From positions 731,893,450-731,957,449 of the forward strand of contig NC_064615.1 of assembly GCF_023898315.1 (NCBI RefSeq): a DNA stretch of 64,000 nt. Reading direction: 5' to 3'. The notes under the pieces are model-generated. The model was given only the letters and a program-made list of their open reading frames with translations, was not told the origin of the DNA and made no database searches. The stretch is from Schistocerca nitens (lineage: Eukaryota > Arthropoda > Insecta > Orthoptera > Acrididae). Shown here piece by piece: positions 45,570 through 56,988 of this stretch. Made by a program: the position numbers and the translations under genes. Position 1 is the stretch's first letter; the number at the start of each line of letters is the position of its first letter.

Positions 45570-46991
45570 CACTCCTGGAAATGGAAAAAAGAACACATTG
45601 ACACCGGTGTGTCAGACCCACCATACTTGCTCCGGACACTGCGAGAGGGCTGTACAAGCAATGATCACACGCACGGCACAGCGGACACACCAGGAACCGC
45701 GGTGTTGGCCGTCGAATGGCGCTAGCTGCGCAGCATTTGTGCACCGCCGCCGTCAGTGTCAGCCAGTTTGCCGTGGCATACGGAGCTCCATCGCAGTCTT
45801 TAACACTGGTAGCATGCCGCGACTGCGAGGACGTGAACCGTATGTGCAGTTGACGGACTTTGAGCGAGGGCGTATAGTGGGCATGCGGGAGGCCGGGTGG
45901 ACGTACCGCCGAATTGCTCAACACGTGGGGCGTGAGGTCTCCACAGTACATCGATGTTGTCGCCAGTGGTCGGCGGAAGGTGCACGTGCCCGTCGACCTG
46001 GGACCGGACCGCAGCGACGCACGGATGCACGCCAAGACCGTAGGATCCTACGCAGTGCCGTAGGAGACCGTATCGCCACTTCCCAGCAAATTAGGGACAC
46101 TGTTGCTCCTGGGGTATCGGCGAGGACCATTCGCAACCGTCTCCATGAAGCTGGGCTACGGTCCCGCACACCGTTAGGCCGTCTTCCGCTCACGCCCCAA
46201 CATCGTGCAGCCCGCCTCCAGTGGTGTCGCGACAGGCGTGAATGGAGGGACGAATGGAGACGTGTCGTCTTCAGCGATGAGAGTCGTTTCTGCCTTGGTG
46301 CCAATGATGGTCGTATGCGTGTTTGGCGCCGTGCAGGTGAGCGCCACAATCAGGGCTGCATACGACCGAGGCACACAGGGCCAACACCCGGCATCATGGT
46401 GTGGGGAGCGATCTCCTACACTGGCCGTACACCACTGGTGATCGTCGAGGGGACACTGAATAGTGCACGGTACATCCAAACCGTCATCGAACCCATCGTT
46501 CTACCATTCCTAGACCGGCAAGGGAACTTGCTGTTCCAACAGGACAATGCACGTCCGCATGTATCCCGTGCCACCCAGCGTGCTCTAGAAGGTGTAAGTC
46601 AACTACCCTGGCCAGCAAGATCTCCGGATCTGTCCCCCATTGGGCATGTTTGGGACTGGATGAAGCGTCGTCTCACGCGGTCTGCACGTCCAGCACGAAC
46701 GCTGGTCCAACTGAGGCGCCAGGTGAAAATGGCATGGCAAGCCGTTCCACAGGACTACATCCAGCATCTCTACGATCGTCTCCATGGGAGAATAGCAGCC
46801 TGCATTGCTGCGAAAGGTGGATATACACTGTACTAGTGCCGACATTGTGCATGCTCTGTTGCCTGTGTCTATGTGCCTGTGGTTCTGTCAGTGTGATCAT
46901 GTGATGTATCTGACCCCAGGAATGTGTCAATAAAGTTTCCCCTTCCTGGGACAATGAATTCACGGTGTTCTTATTTCAATTTCCAGGAGTG
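45570..46991 (+). mobile_element. Tc1-like DNA transposon, complete ends
   Basis: Terminal inverted repeats of 27 bp differ at only two positions: left CACTCCTGGAAATGGAAAAA, right ending CAATTTCCAGGAGTG. TA on both sides (45568-45569, 46992-46993). 1422 bp with one long open frame and an AATAAAG near 46,930. Inserted in the gypsy element. Confidence 0.95.
45814..46836 (+). CDS. Tc1-like transposase, full-length open frame, catalytic Glu replaced by Gly
   Basis: 340 residues with no stop or frameshift. The N-terminal paired-like HTH (TDFERGRIVGMREAGWTYRRI, residues about 11-31) is followed by a second DNA-binding helix set (VSARTIRNRLHEAGL). The DDE domain has D155 in VVFSDESRF and D244 in QQDNARPH. 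The third acid should sit in SPIExVWD, but residue 277 is Gly (GGG at 46642-46644), one transition from GAG. The spacing D244-277 is 32 residues, not 34. The start chosen is the ATG giving MPRLRGREPY, usual for the family; the frame is open further upstream. It should bind its ends but not cut. Confidence 0.93.
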   Translation: MPRLRGREPYVQLTDFERGRIVGMREAGWTYRRIAQHVGREVSTVHRCCRQWSAEGARARRPGTGPQRRTDARQDRRILRSAVGDRIATSQQIRDTVAPGVSARTIRNRLHEAGLRSRTPLGRLPLTPQHRAARLQWCRDRREWRDEWRRVVFSDESRFCLGANDGRMRVWRRAGERHNQGCIRPRHTGPTPGIMVWGAISYTGRTPLVIVEGTLNSARYIQTVIEPIVLPFLDRQGNLLFQQDNARPHVSRATQRALEGVSQLPWPARSPDLSPIGHVWDWMKRRLTRSARPARTLVQLRRQVKMAWQAVPQDYIQHLYDRLHGRIAACIAAKGGYTLY

Positions 46992-47477
46992 TATTTACTG
47001 CGCACATCGTTGTTGTTCTCGGGGAAAGGGATCTGTTTCACGCTCCTTTCCCCTTCCTCAAGTGTGGATGTACATGGTTCATCACCCCACAGTGCATACC
47101 GTTACCATAGCATACCCCTATCTGAATTACTTGCTATACCTTCTACTTATCGCATTATTAGAAAATCGTAACAACAAATATAAAGTGAATCACCTTATAC
47201 TAACAAAATATTATGGTAACTCTATTAAACTAGGACAATGATGCAGCCATAATATGTTTTATGGCACAGCTACTCCATATATATCGTAAAACTCACGGGA
47301 ACATCACAAGTACGTATGGACCTCACATACATCCTGTGCACAAGTTTCCGTCTCCTTCCTTCTCTTCTTACTTTCACCTTCTTTATAGATAACGGCACTG
47401 ACACTTGAGGAAATTCATCCAGGGTACCCTTAAAAGGTTTAACAAGTCGTATGTGGGCATAGAAGTTTGCGCCGGAA

Positions 47478-50160
47478 TTACAATTTCACCTTTACAGGCA
47501 CTGTCACTTCTATGACTTGGTATGGCACCCCGTAGTCCGTGAGAAATTTCTTTGTTTTGCCCTTGGGTCTATAGGGACTCGCTAGCATAAGCTGTTGGCC
47601 AGTCCTGTACTCAGGTAACCTAAAATTACGTTGCCCTATTCTTTTCCGGAGCTTGAGGGCTTCAGTATTTGCCTTCTTCACCAGTTTGCACTTATCCTTT
47701 AACGTTTTTGCAACATTTCGTACTGTTTCCCCATTTTTACCAATCTTAGGTTAAATAACTTCGGAAGATGATGGCATCTTTCTATCATATACCACATCGT
47801 AAGATGAGAGCGCAACAATGACATACACTTTGGAGTTGTGCACGGCTACAAGACAGGGTAGATAAAAGTCTCTGTGGTTATGGTACTATTTACATGATAA
47901 CATTTTAACAAGATTGTGACAAATGTGCTCAGTCATCCCATTTGCTTCAGGGTGGAAGGGACTAGTTCTTAGCTTGTGGATTTGCAATATATGACATCAT
48001 CGCTTAATTAGTTCGGACTTCAAGTTGATGCCCTGACCCATAATTACTGAGTTAGGCGCTCCAAATTTTCATAACCAATTGTTCACCATTCCTTGTGCTA
48101 CTGTGTTGATTTGGGATGACATAGTGGCTTGTTGATTTGGGATGACAACCATCACAATGTTACTTGAAAAGTAATCTATGATGGTTAACACGTAGCACTT
48201 ACAATCCAGTTAAATGAACTCGAAACGTCCATCTCCAGCACTGGAAATGGCTTAGTCGCCTCCGGTAATCACTGAAGCAATATTTGTTGATGGCTCAAAT
48301 CGGCACATTTTGGTCACGGCACGCAATTCTGCACCACTTACTGGTTAATATCCTGTCTTCGCGATCGCCACCAAAACCATTCAACTATTCTATGATCATT
48401 TGTCCATCATCCTCCATTTCCTGCTAACAAGTGATTGTGAGTCTATTTTAACACTTGTTCTTTCCGTGTTGCAGGCACCATGACGCATTGTGTGAACTTC
48501 GTTGTCCTATACAGCAGCTCACAGTGTATAACAAATTGTAATTTTGTTTTGAATGACTGGCAGTTCATGTCAGTGGCTTGACAATTTGCAAGGCTTTAAC
48601 CAAGAGCTTTTATAACCCTGATTTTCCTGCTCAACCCATCCGCATTGATCAGCTTCCTGACGGGTTTGGCCACTTCTTCAAATTGAAATTCACTTAATTT
48701 TAATGCCCATCAAGTAAATCTGCTTGATGGATCTTTTAGTCCTAATAGACACTTCAGTGCCACATGGTATGTTACATCTTTGAGGTTCCTGCCATACAGG
48801 TAACAACAAAACTGTGTGCTACTATAAATTAAGCTCAGTACCTGCTTCTCCATAATTAAGTAATTCCATTTAACTTTATTTAATTGTCTTGATCTATAAG
48901 CTACCAGGCACTCACTACCATCTGCTTCCATATTCGGGACACATCCACCACCTGGTTGCTTGTATCACTAGACAAGATACACTCTTCTTCATATTTCAGA
49001 AGAACTAACACAAGGATAGTTGTTAGTGCCTTGAATGTGGGTTGGCAGTCAGCCATCTTCTGAAATCTCACGTCCTCCTTCAGCAAATGCATTAATAGTC
49101 TAACAACATAAGCAAATCCTTCGGCAAATTTCCTATAATGATTACATAATCCTAAAATGACTGCAGTTGTTTCCCATTACGAGGCGATGAGAAATCACAG
49201 ACTGCACATACCAATCTCATGTCAGACTTCATGCCATCATGGCTAATTACATAGCTCAAAAAGCTCATTTCTGCCAATGTAAATTTAAACTTTTCAGTAC
49301 TTAAGCCCCTAACATAAAACCCCAAGTTATCTCGTTTTTATTATTTTGACAGAAACTTAAAATACTGAGTATACTCAGGTAACTTTAGAAGAGACATTAA
49401 AAAAAAAATAAATAAAGCACTGATAGTTACATGTTCAGCCTCAGAGCGCATCTGGCACTACGTTTGTAACCTGTCTGACGTGTTTTGGTCTAGGTGGATG
49501 CCACTAGATATCGTCTTTGCTAGGTGCAACTTTGGATAGTTGACAACAAAACACGTGCTTTCAGACTCTCTCCTATCTTGTTGTTTAGGCAGGAGTTGTT
49601 TAAGCTAAACAACAAGGTATATTACATGTTTAATATAGTGATCCTAAATTTGGCACTGAATTTAGCAACTCAGAAAATGAAGAAGAATGTGATATTACTT
49701 CATTAGAGACTCAAAAATTATGACAGTTCGTCAGTTGAGCAACAAATTTTCGCCAGTGGTACGAGATAAATACATCCACAGTGCTCCAGCTCACAGAAAA
49801 TCATTGTGAAATACATGGTTTGACTTCATGGCTACAATGAAACTAAAAAAATATTTTAAGTTCCAAGATATTTTAGCCAAAGTCCAGTGCACGAGTATAC
49901 TCGGGATTTTATTATTGGTGATCTTCAAAATTATTCATTATTCTTTATTTTGAAATTTAAAAGTCATGTTTATATGTAATATCATTCGAACAAAATTTGA
50001 AAAAAAATCTTTAAGTGTGGGAGCTAATGCTACGTGCGCTGAACACAATCTCTTAAACACTTCTTCGAGCCGCTGCATGTGTTCCTTTAGCTGCTCATCT
50101 AAGTAGACCGCCCACTGGAGTAATTTTAATCCCCTTAACACTCCATCCAATAATCACTGA
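47478..50160 (-). pseudogene. gypsy pol: RT, RNase H and integrase C-terminus, decayed
   Basis: On minus: MDGVLRGLK and VYLDEQ (RT, the YLDD box damaged) with EHMQRLEEVFKRL at 50,150-50,030. Then the connection region ILSSDTSNQ (about 48,960) and RNase H sequence AYRSRQLNKVKWNY and EKQVLSLIYSSTQFCCYLYGR (48,780-48,900). The end of integrase, YRPKGKTKKFLTDYGVPYQV, lies near 47,510-47,570. An insert breaks the RT at about 49,385-49,920. Stops are frequent. Confidence 0.8.
49385..49920 (+). mobile_element. Unidentified insertion in gypsy pol with palindromic ends
   Basis: RT sequence stops and resumes around this block. Its borders carry GAGTATACTCAGG (49,374-49,386) and CACGAGTATACTCGGG (about 49,895-49,910), inverted relative to each other. 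Inside, a plus-strand acidic stretch (EFSNSENEEECD) is open. This could be a short piggyBac-type or other TIR element, but no catalytic motif is seen. Confidence 0.4.
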
Positions 50161-50436
50161 AATGTGGCTGGTCCATTCCGAATCCCAAAAGGCATCTGCT
50201 GATATTGGTAATACCCTAAAAGGACAATAAATGCGATCTACAGCTGGTTCTTTGGCACTATTTGTAACTAGTGGAAATTACTTTTCAGATCCATTATTGA
50301 AAAATGATAACATTCACCCAGGTTGTCCAACGTTTTCGGAACGTTCAGTATCAGATATGCATGCGTCACTGTTATGGCATTCAAATAATGGTAGCCACTT
50401 CAGAACATACACTCATGTTGAGGAAAAGAGAGGGCA

Positions 50437-50637
50437 AGAAAATGGTTCAAATGGCTCTGAGCACTATGGGACTTAACATCTCAGGTCATCAGTCCCCTAG
50501 AACTTAGAACTACTTAAACCTAACTAACCTAAGGACATCACACACATCCATGCCCGAGGCAGGATTCGAACCTGCGACCGTAGCAGTCGCGCGACTCCGG
50601 ACTGAGCGCCTAGAACCGCTAGACCACCGCGGCCGGC
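50437..50637 (-). mobile_element. SINE family A, copy 14
   Basis: TSD AAAGAGAGGGCA at 50425-50436 and 50638-50649. Minus strand, full length. Confidence 0.95.
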
Positions 50638-50649
50638 AAAGAGAGGGCA

Positions 50650-51408
50650 CCTTGAACAACTAGATAGGACGTTCATATTTACATGACGTGTACGTTAATA
50701 CATTTTGCAGAAATGATTAGCATTTGAACTCTGTCGGTCCGTGGGTTCAAGGACAACATAGATATCGCACCACACACGAGTAAAATGTGTCTGTGGCTCT
50801 TGTTGTCGCTATACACCAAAGGTAATCGATCAGTGTGACTTGAGCTGACATGCAGGATGCCTCGCAGACATATGCGCGAACCGTACCGTCAACTCAGTGA
50901 GTTCGAAAAAGGGCACATTATTTGCGTAAGAGACTGTGATGCATCCATCCTGGAAATTGCTGCTCATGTGGGACGAAGTGTTTCGGGAGTGCAATTGTGT
51001 GTGTAGGATGGTTCATGGAAGATCATAGAACACAATGAGATGGGTCAGGTCGCATCACTCAGACCACCCCCCGAGAAGATCGACACGTCATCCGAATGGC
51101 ATTCCAGGACAGATCTGCGTCCTTCTCGGCTCTGGCGCAACAGTTGAACAGTGTACACATCGTATACCATCAGGTGTGGCAGTCCATCGCCATTTATTAC
51201 GGCGTGGGTTATGTGCGCGTCGTCCACTTCTCCGCCTACCTTTGACGAATGTGCAGAAACATGCTAGACGGCAATGGTGTATGGAACGACATCACTGGGG
51301 ACAGCAATGGCATCAAATAGTGTTTTCGGACGAATTCAGGTTCTGTTTGTTTGAAAACGATGGCCCCATTTTGGTTCGCCGCAGACAGGAAAGTGGCATC
51401 ACAGCGAC
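50650..51408 (+). pseudogene. Tc1 transposase, 5' part only, fused into the gypsy remains
   Basis: Starts near the ATG at 50,857 (MPRRHMREPYRQLSEFEKG). HTH residues follow, then after frameshifts RRGLCARRPLLRLPLT and QIVFSDEFRFC with the first catalytic Asp. It stops at about 51,408, where gypsy gag resumes on the other strand, so the second and third catalytic residues and the right end are deleted. Confidence 0.82.
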
Positions 51409-51409
51409 T

Positions 51410-51990
51410 TCCGTCCGCTCTCTCCTCGACAATTCGAACGGAAGCAGCTTCAAAAAAACATCAAAGGCTCTGTGCTCCACCTCATAGAGAATAATTTCGT
51501 CCACCACTTCGTTCTGTGTTAACTCATAAGTTTGCGCGTTTATCTTACTAATTCTTTCTGAGAATGTTTTGCACTGAATTGTACCAGTTCTGTGATTGCC
51601 ACTGGGCTGCCCCCTAAGTAATCTGGTGCAGTGCTGTTTCCCATAGCGCTGAATGAGCCCCATTTTAAATTGCCGAAACGCATGTGCTTTATTCAGCCTT
51701 TAATGGTACATTATGTATATCTTTGCTTAGCCTGTCAATCGTAATTTGGCCATGTGCAAACGTACTTCGTCCGACCAATCACCCAACCTCGCGGCAGCTT
51801 CCAAAGTGTCAATAATGCCTGCACACGAAAAAGGGATCACTAGCTTAACTACATCCGATTTCAAGGAAGGCGTGGGTATATTGAATGAAACTTTTGTTTC
51901 TACCGCCCCAGCAAGTTCACCCTGTCCACTTGCATGCCTGCTGTCCAAGTACCCACTTACCTCTGGAAGCAAAATTACTTTGCTTCATCT
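51410..51990 (-). pseudogene. gypsy gag remnant
   Basis: On minus: AARLGDWSDEVRLHMAKLRLTG (capsid N-terminal pattern 'W..e..l..ak..L.G.A'), then INAQTYELTQNEVVDEI and HRAFDVFLKLLPFEL, the 'aF..GLP..l' region of Ty3/gypsy capsids. Separate frames at 51,972-51,727 and 51,663-51,313 show one or more lesions. The gag 3' part was replaced by the Tc1 fragment. Confidence 0.72.
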
Positions 51991-51999
51991 CTATTACCT

Positions 52000-54900
52000 G
52001 TTTTGCCAAGGATTCAGTCGCTTCCTAAGTCGTCACCACTCGCGTTGTGACCCTGGAATTTGTACAAACTCTACCTATCAAATATACAATACAAATAAAG
52101 CATACAACAATTCGAAGATAACCACTACAAGCACTGAGGCGTAATAACGAGAAGTAACGCCTTCAATCCTTATGGCGAACAGTTAAACAAGTCAGTTCCA
52201 TACATGAATGTGCATCGTGCCCATAACAAATACTACTTGTTGCTGACACTAGCTGCATACAAGGAATTTCATGGCTCACCAGATTACACTTCTGGAATCT
52301 CACTGGCTGTAAGTGCGACACGTCTGCAGGTCTTGCCAGTTACAAAAATCGCACCTGCAGATTTCTGTGAACAGAAGGTCTCCCTGGCAATGCTATGCAC
52401 AAGAATGAAAGAGCCACAAAAGTAGCAAGTCTATTCATCATAATACTACTGCACACAGAGTTGGCAATGACGGCGGTAGATTCCGCAATACTTCTGACGC
52501 CAAAGTGTTAGGATTTCGTAAACCAGTTCCTCATTTCTGGATAGCGTTGGTTAACGTGTTTAACTTCGGATGGCACACTGTTAGGTGTGAGACATGACTC
52601 CAGGGTGGCAGAGGACTCGGCCATTTATAGGTAAGGAGTAGGTGCAACTTGCTCGCCAGGACGTGGGTTGTAGAGGTGGTGGTTGAAACGACTTGCAAGC
52701 CGTTAATTAAGCGTGCCTGCTTACTACAGTCATTTATTCGTTTTAGTACAGGGACGAGATTACAGCAGTTGGGAGATTGTTGTCTCTTGTAGATATCAGT
52801 GACTGCAGGCGTGCTCAGCACGATAGTCAGCAAGTTTCTGCTCAGGAGCCAGCACGGCACACACCAGCGGCGATGGGCAGTGATGTCAGCCTCACTGATT
52901 GGTCGTGGCATACCACACTGCACTGGATGCTGTTCAAACCGTAACATCCAGCATGGCTGAAATCAAAGTTGTATGCCCGTGCTGGACGGTGATCAGACAT
53001 GATGGAACCTTTCAGAACCCGGTGTACAGCAACAGAGAAACCAAGCTGCACCCAGGCAACCATCCAGAAGGAGATCAAGCAATGCACAGGAGCGAAGTCA
53101 ACTGCATATGAGCCGCAGCTCAGGCAGTTGCCTGTTGCTGTTGGAGGCAAAGTCCTTGGTAGGTGACTGGGTACTTCATCTTCAGTGATCTCCACTTTGA
53201 ACTCAGCAGCTGGAGGAGATGGTGTTCGGCATCACGTACACACCTCGATAAGGTTGTGCACAGAGAACATCAGCAAGTGTCTGAGAAAAAGTAAGAGTGA
53301 GGGTTCAATTTGGGGGGGGGGGGGGTTATGAGAGTCTGCTGGCTATTACTTCTCCAACAGCGGCATCCTCGTCCTGGAAGATACAACTGGCCGCATCAGT
53401 CGGATGTCGCCACTGGGTGGCGATAACCTCATTCGTTCAGCTTTTCTCGTTTAGTAAGCTGCCGCAGAACCCTGAAAGAAGCGGTAGGTTGCCCAACTTC
53501 ACCTTCCAGAGGCGCTGGCTAGCTTTTTGCTCTTCATCAGCTTCCTGAATAAGCGGCCTTTTACTCTGAACACACCTTTTTTTGAAACAGTCTCTGGGCT
53601 TCAGGCTGGTGCTCGCTAACCTCTGTGTGGCGCCGTTTAGCTGAGCATTGCAAGAGCTATTCATTGCACATGATGGAGTTGTGGTGAAACAATTAATTTC
53701 TGTGTAGTGGAACCAATATCAAGGTGCAACCAAATGAAAATAATCTATACAGTCGTGTAGTTTTCCATATTTACTGTATTACTGATTCTCTCTTTACAGT
53801 TACGTCTGAGTGTGGCTTTTAGACGTTTCTCCACATTCCTCTGTACGAATGCTCGGTTGCTTAACTGGTCAAAGAAAATTAACGAATGATGACAAATATT
53901 TTCGCAAGAAAATACTTTCAGTAAGAGGCAACATGTGCCTAAAAAGCAAATTGTTAAGTTATCAAACAATTAAAAGACGTATCCTATGTGCTTTATGTTC
54001 ACGTTACTCAGCGTCTACCGAAAGATAATTATCGGTGTTGAGTGCAAACCGGCAGGAAGACAGAGACAGATTTTTAATAAATTTAAATTAAACAATTAAT
54101 CGTTTATTTATTTAAACCAACATTTACAGTCTTGGGAGAATGATCTGCTTCAAGGTATTGCCCGAAACTCATTTCTGAAACACCAATAAGCAGTTTTACG
54201 ATAAACTTCACTTATGATAAATTCGCTCATACCACTCCCAGATCGACCTGAGTTCCTTTTATTTTTTGTTTTTTTTTTCTTATTTTTACTCTTTTGTTAT
54301 GAGGGTCGACCTGAGAATGGTATTAACAGCGAAACAAGTCAGCAATAAAATTTTAACTTACTCATGAAGCAGCTTCATACTACTCCAAAAATTATTCTCT
54401 TTCAGTATGCGTGAGCGGTAAAGATTTTTCAGGGCCAGTATTTTCACAATGCCGCATTTAAATTACGCTACTAACATGTTGTAACATTTTCGAAAAGTCT
54501 AGACACAGTAAAGAGGCACTTCATGCTGCAACAGCATCATCTGACCAACTAATCTACGAGTCTATCGATATTTCCCCTTGGCTTTTGACATGATAACAAC
54601 ATGTAGACTAGAAGGGTGGGACCCAATACATCGCGAGAGTGAGGACTGATTAACTTCGAATGACATATTGTGGTTTCCAGCGATTTCTTTACTTTCAGTT
54701 TGGAACTAAGATGGTGCATCCGAGTAGAATCTGAACATATGTCGACGTCCATAAGTGGAATCTCATAAATTACTAGCGAAACAGTAATGGCTCTAAGATT
54801 AAACCGTGTAAACTCCTACAAAATCTCGCTTCCAAATCGACATTTCAGTTCTCCTGACAACTTAATGCTGCCTCTTCTTCAGACAGCTGCCGAAATACAT

Positions 54901-55578
54901 TTCAGTAAAAGACAGCCGTCGAGTTTTGAAAACGTAAGATGTCAAAGATAACAGTACGAAATGCTTTGCTGAAATCGGCAGCTGTCGATATAGTAGACTG
55001 GTCATTACGGTGTACTTAGATTACAAAAATGTCTAAAATGGTGGAATGTGGCTTATTAGATTAACTTGGATAGATTTTCTGTTAAGTAGTAATAATAAAC
55101 TTACTCAAGATACTTAAATTTAGAGTACACTTCGGTGTGTATGAAAATCCTTAGGCTATTGTAGGCATGCATCACAAAACAGAAAATCAGTTTAAAACAT
55201 TTATTTATATTGATCACATTCCTTCACTGAAATGTACAGAAGCTAGCATTTGAGTAACACTCACGTTATTGATACTAATAATATGTAAATGTCAATGGAT
55301 TTACTAAGACATTCGTCAAGAGAATAGAAGTAATTAGTCGCTGATATATACTTTAGGATCCTCTATAATTAAACTTTATGAATGGTTAATTTTTGTATGG
55401 TTGTTGCAAGTAATTGTATACGGGTGTTAATGAATAACAGACACCTTTTTGGACCAAAGTAAGTGACTTTAAATCTTGGGGGAAATTATTCTTACTTCTA
55501 ATACTAATTACTTAAAATGAGTCATTGATTTGAAAAAGAGGTGTATTATTTATTACAAATTTTATTAAGGGATAAATA
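52000..55578. other. Unassigned, 3.6 kb
   Basis: The first kilobase may include gypsy leader or LTR, but no TG...CA pair or primer-binding site was identified. An uninterrupted G14 run is at 53312-53325. Frames at 52,842-53,195 (minus) and 53,810-54,028 (plus) are unrecognised. From 54,050 on the sequence is AT-rich without features. Confidence 0.35.
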
Positions 55579-55580
55579 TA

Positions 55581-56986
55581 CACTGCTGGCCACCGTAAAT
55601 GCAACACCAAGAAAGACAAGAGGTAGCACAACAAGATTTATTTTGTAGATAACATGTTGACCAAGTATCAAATGATTACGTTTACAGACGTCTGTGACAT
55701 GTGGTTCCTGCCAGAACTAGTAGCCAGAGTAGCCGCCATTGTTGGAGATCACCGCTGCCACACGTCTCGGCATTGAGTCAAAGAGACGTTGGATGTGTTC
55801 CTGGGGTACAGCAGCCCAAGCAGCTTCCACACGTTGCCAAAGATCATCTGGTGTGGCAGCTGGGGATGTAATCTGGGTCACTCGTTGAGCAACCATGGAC
55901 CACGTTTTCTATCGGCGAAAGATCCGGAGAGCGAGCCGGCCAGGGAAGCAATTCAATCTGGTTATTGACGAAGAACATTTGGACAATGCGTGCCACGTGT
56001 GGTCGCGCATTATCCTGTTGAAATATGGCTGTGGCCGAGCCCTGAAGGTAAGGAAGGACAACTGGCTCCAGCACCTCGGATATGTAGCGCCGGCTATTTA
56101 AAGTACCGGCAATGCGTACTAGAGGCGTGCGAGAGTAATATCCAATACCGCCCCATACCATAATACCCGGTGCAAGACCAGTGTGGCGGTGCATAATGCA
56201 GCTGTCCAGTATCCTCTCTCCACGGTGTCTCCACACTCGAATCCGACCATCGTGGTGCTGCAGACAGAAGCGTGCCTCGTCAGTAAAGACAACGTCATTC
56301 CATTCTGCCGTCCACATCCGTCTGTCATCACACCATTGGCGACGGAGACGTCTGTGGTTCTGCGTCAATGGTAGACGAAGCAATGGACGTCTTGCGGACA
56401 GACCACTCTGCTGTAAACGGCGTCGAATGGTACGCGCAGACACTGGATGATGCGTTACAGACGCAATGTGCTGTGCTATGGTTCGGGATGTCACTGAGCG
56501 ATCCGTCACTGCCATGCGCACAAATTGCCTATCAGCACGTGCAGTGGTGCACCGAGGTGAATGCGATCGACAACGTCGGTCCGTCGTACCCTCCTGCATC
56601 CAGCGGTCACATATCCGCATTACAGTTGTTTGGTTTCGTCCAACACGACAAGCGATTTCTCTGTATGATAATCCACAATCTCGGTAAGTCACTATCCTTC
56701 CTCTGTCGAACTCGGATACTTGATCAAAAGATGTTCGCTGTTGTCTACGAGGCATAACTGATCGTCTTGTGAAACAACCACAAGGTAAACACACGTGCCG
56801 AACGTGCACTCGTCGAAATCGCCAAGGCTTAAATGGCGCTATGCGGTGGCGCCACAGGCGCGCGTGATGTGCGTCTGCGCTGAAATTCTAATCAGTTGCA
56901 TATCTCATCGCTGCAAACCCATGGTGTAAATTTCACTTGATTCGGATGCTTCCTTCAGGGTGTTGAATTTACGGTGGCCAGCAGTG
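55581..56986 (-). mobile_element. Tc1-like DNA transposon, complete ends
   Basis: Left end CACTGCTGGCCACCGTAAAT, right end ATTTACGGTGGCCAGCAGTG, exact complements over 20 bp and similar beyond. TA on both sides (55579-55580, 56987-56988). 1406 bp, transposase on the minus strand. Confidence 0.95.
55717..56755 (-). pseudogene. Tc1 transposase (DD34E) with a single 2-bp deletion
   Basis: Start MPRRQQRTSFDQVSEFDRGR, the usual N-terminus; upstream in-frame codons are probably leader. HTH, VSARTIRRRLQQSGL, VVFTDEARFC, QQDNARPH and, 34 residues on, SPIEN are all in frame, so the catalytic triad is complete. Just after SPIEN the sequence AACGTGGTCC at about 55,900 lacks two bases relative to the family's NVWS codons, which shifts the frame. 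In the shifted frame the normal C-terminus continues to NNGGYSGY and a stop at 55717. No other lesion was seen. Confidence 0.9.
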
Positions 56987-56988
56987 TA

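Larger units (their letters stand above)
45005..47400 (-). pseudogene. Possible env-like region of the gypsy element, broken
   Basis: Downstream of the integrase end, minus-strand translation near 45,345 has a basic residue pair followed by GWLDAG and a hydrophobic run. This resembles the cleavage and fusion-peptide zone of the env-like proteins of insect errantiviruses. A helical, Leu/Gln-rich stretch follows. Stops, frameshifts and a 1.4-kb transposon break it. The call rests on this one zone and on position. Confidence 0.35.
45000..52000 (-). mobile_element. Ty3/gypsy retrotransposon remains, minus strand
   Basis: From right to left: gag (51,990-51,410), pol (about 50,290-47,470) and a possible env-like region (about 47,400-45,000). 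Insertions interrupt it: Tc1 at 45,570-46,991, an unidentified block at about 49,385-49,920, a SINE at 50,437 and a Tc1 fragment at 50,650-51,408. LTRs were not found. Boundaries are approximate. All frames are broken. Confidence 0.7.

Noticed and set aside
45565..46479. Several minus-strand frames of 76-156 codons
   Set aside because: They are antisense to the GC-rich Tc1 transposase and lack any motif.
43930..54050. A flanking LTR pair for the gypsy element
   Set aside because: Comparison by eye of 43.9-45.1 kb with 52-54 kb gave no convincing direct repeat; a dot plot would decide.
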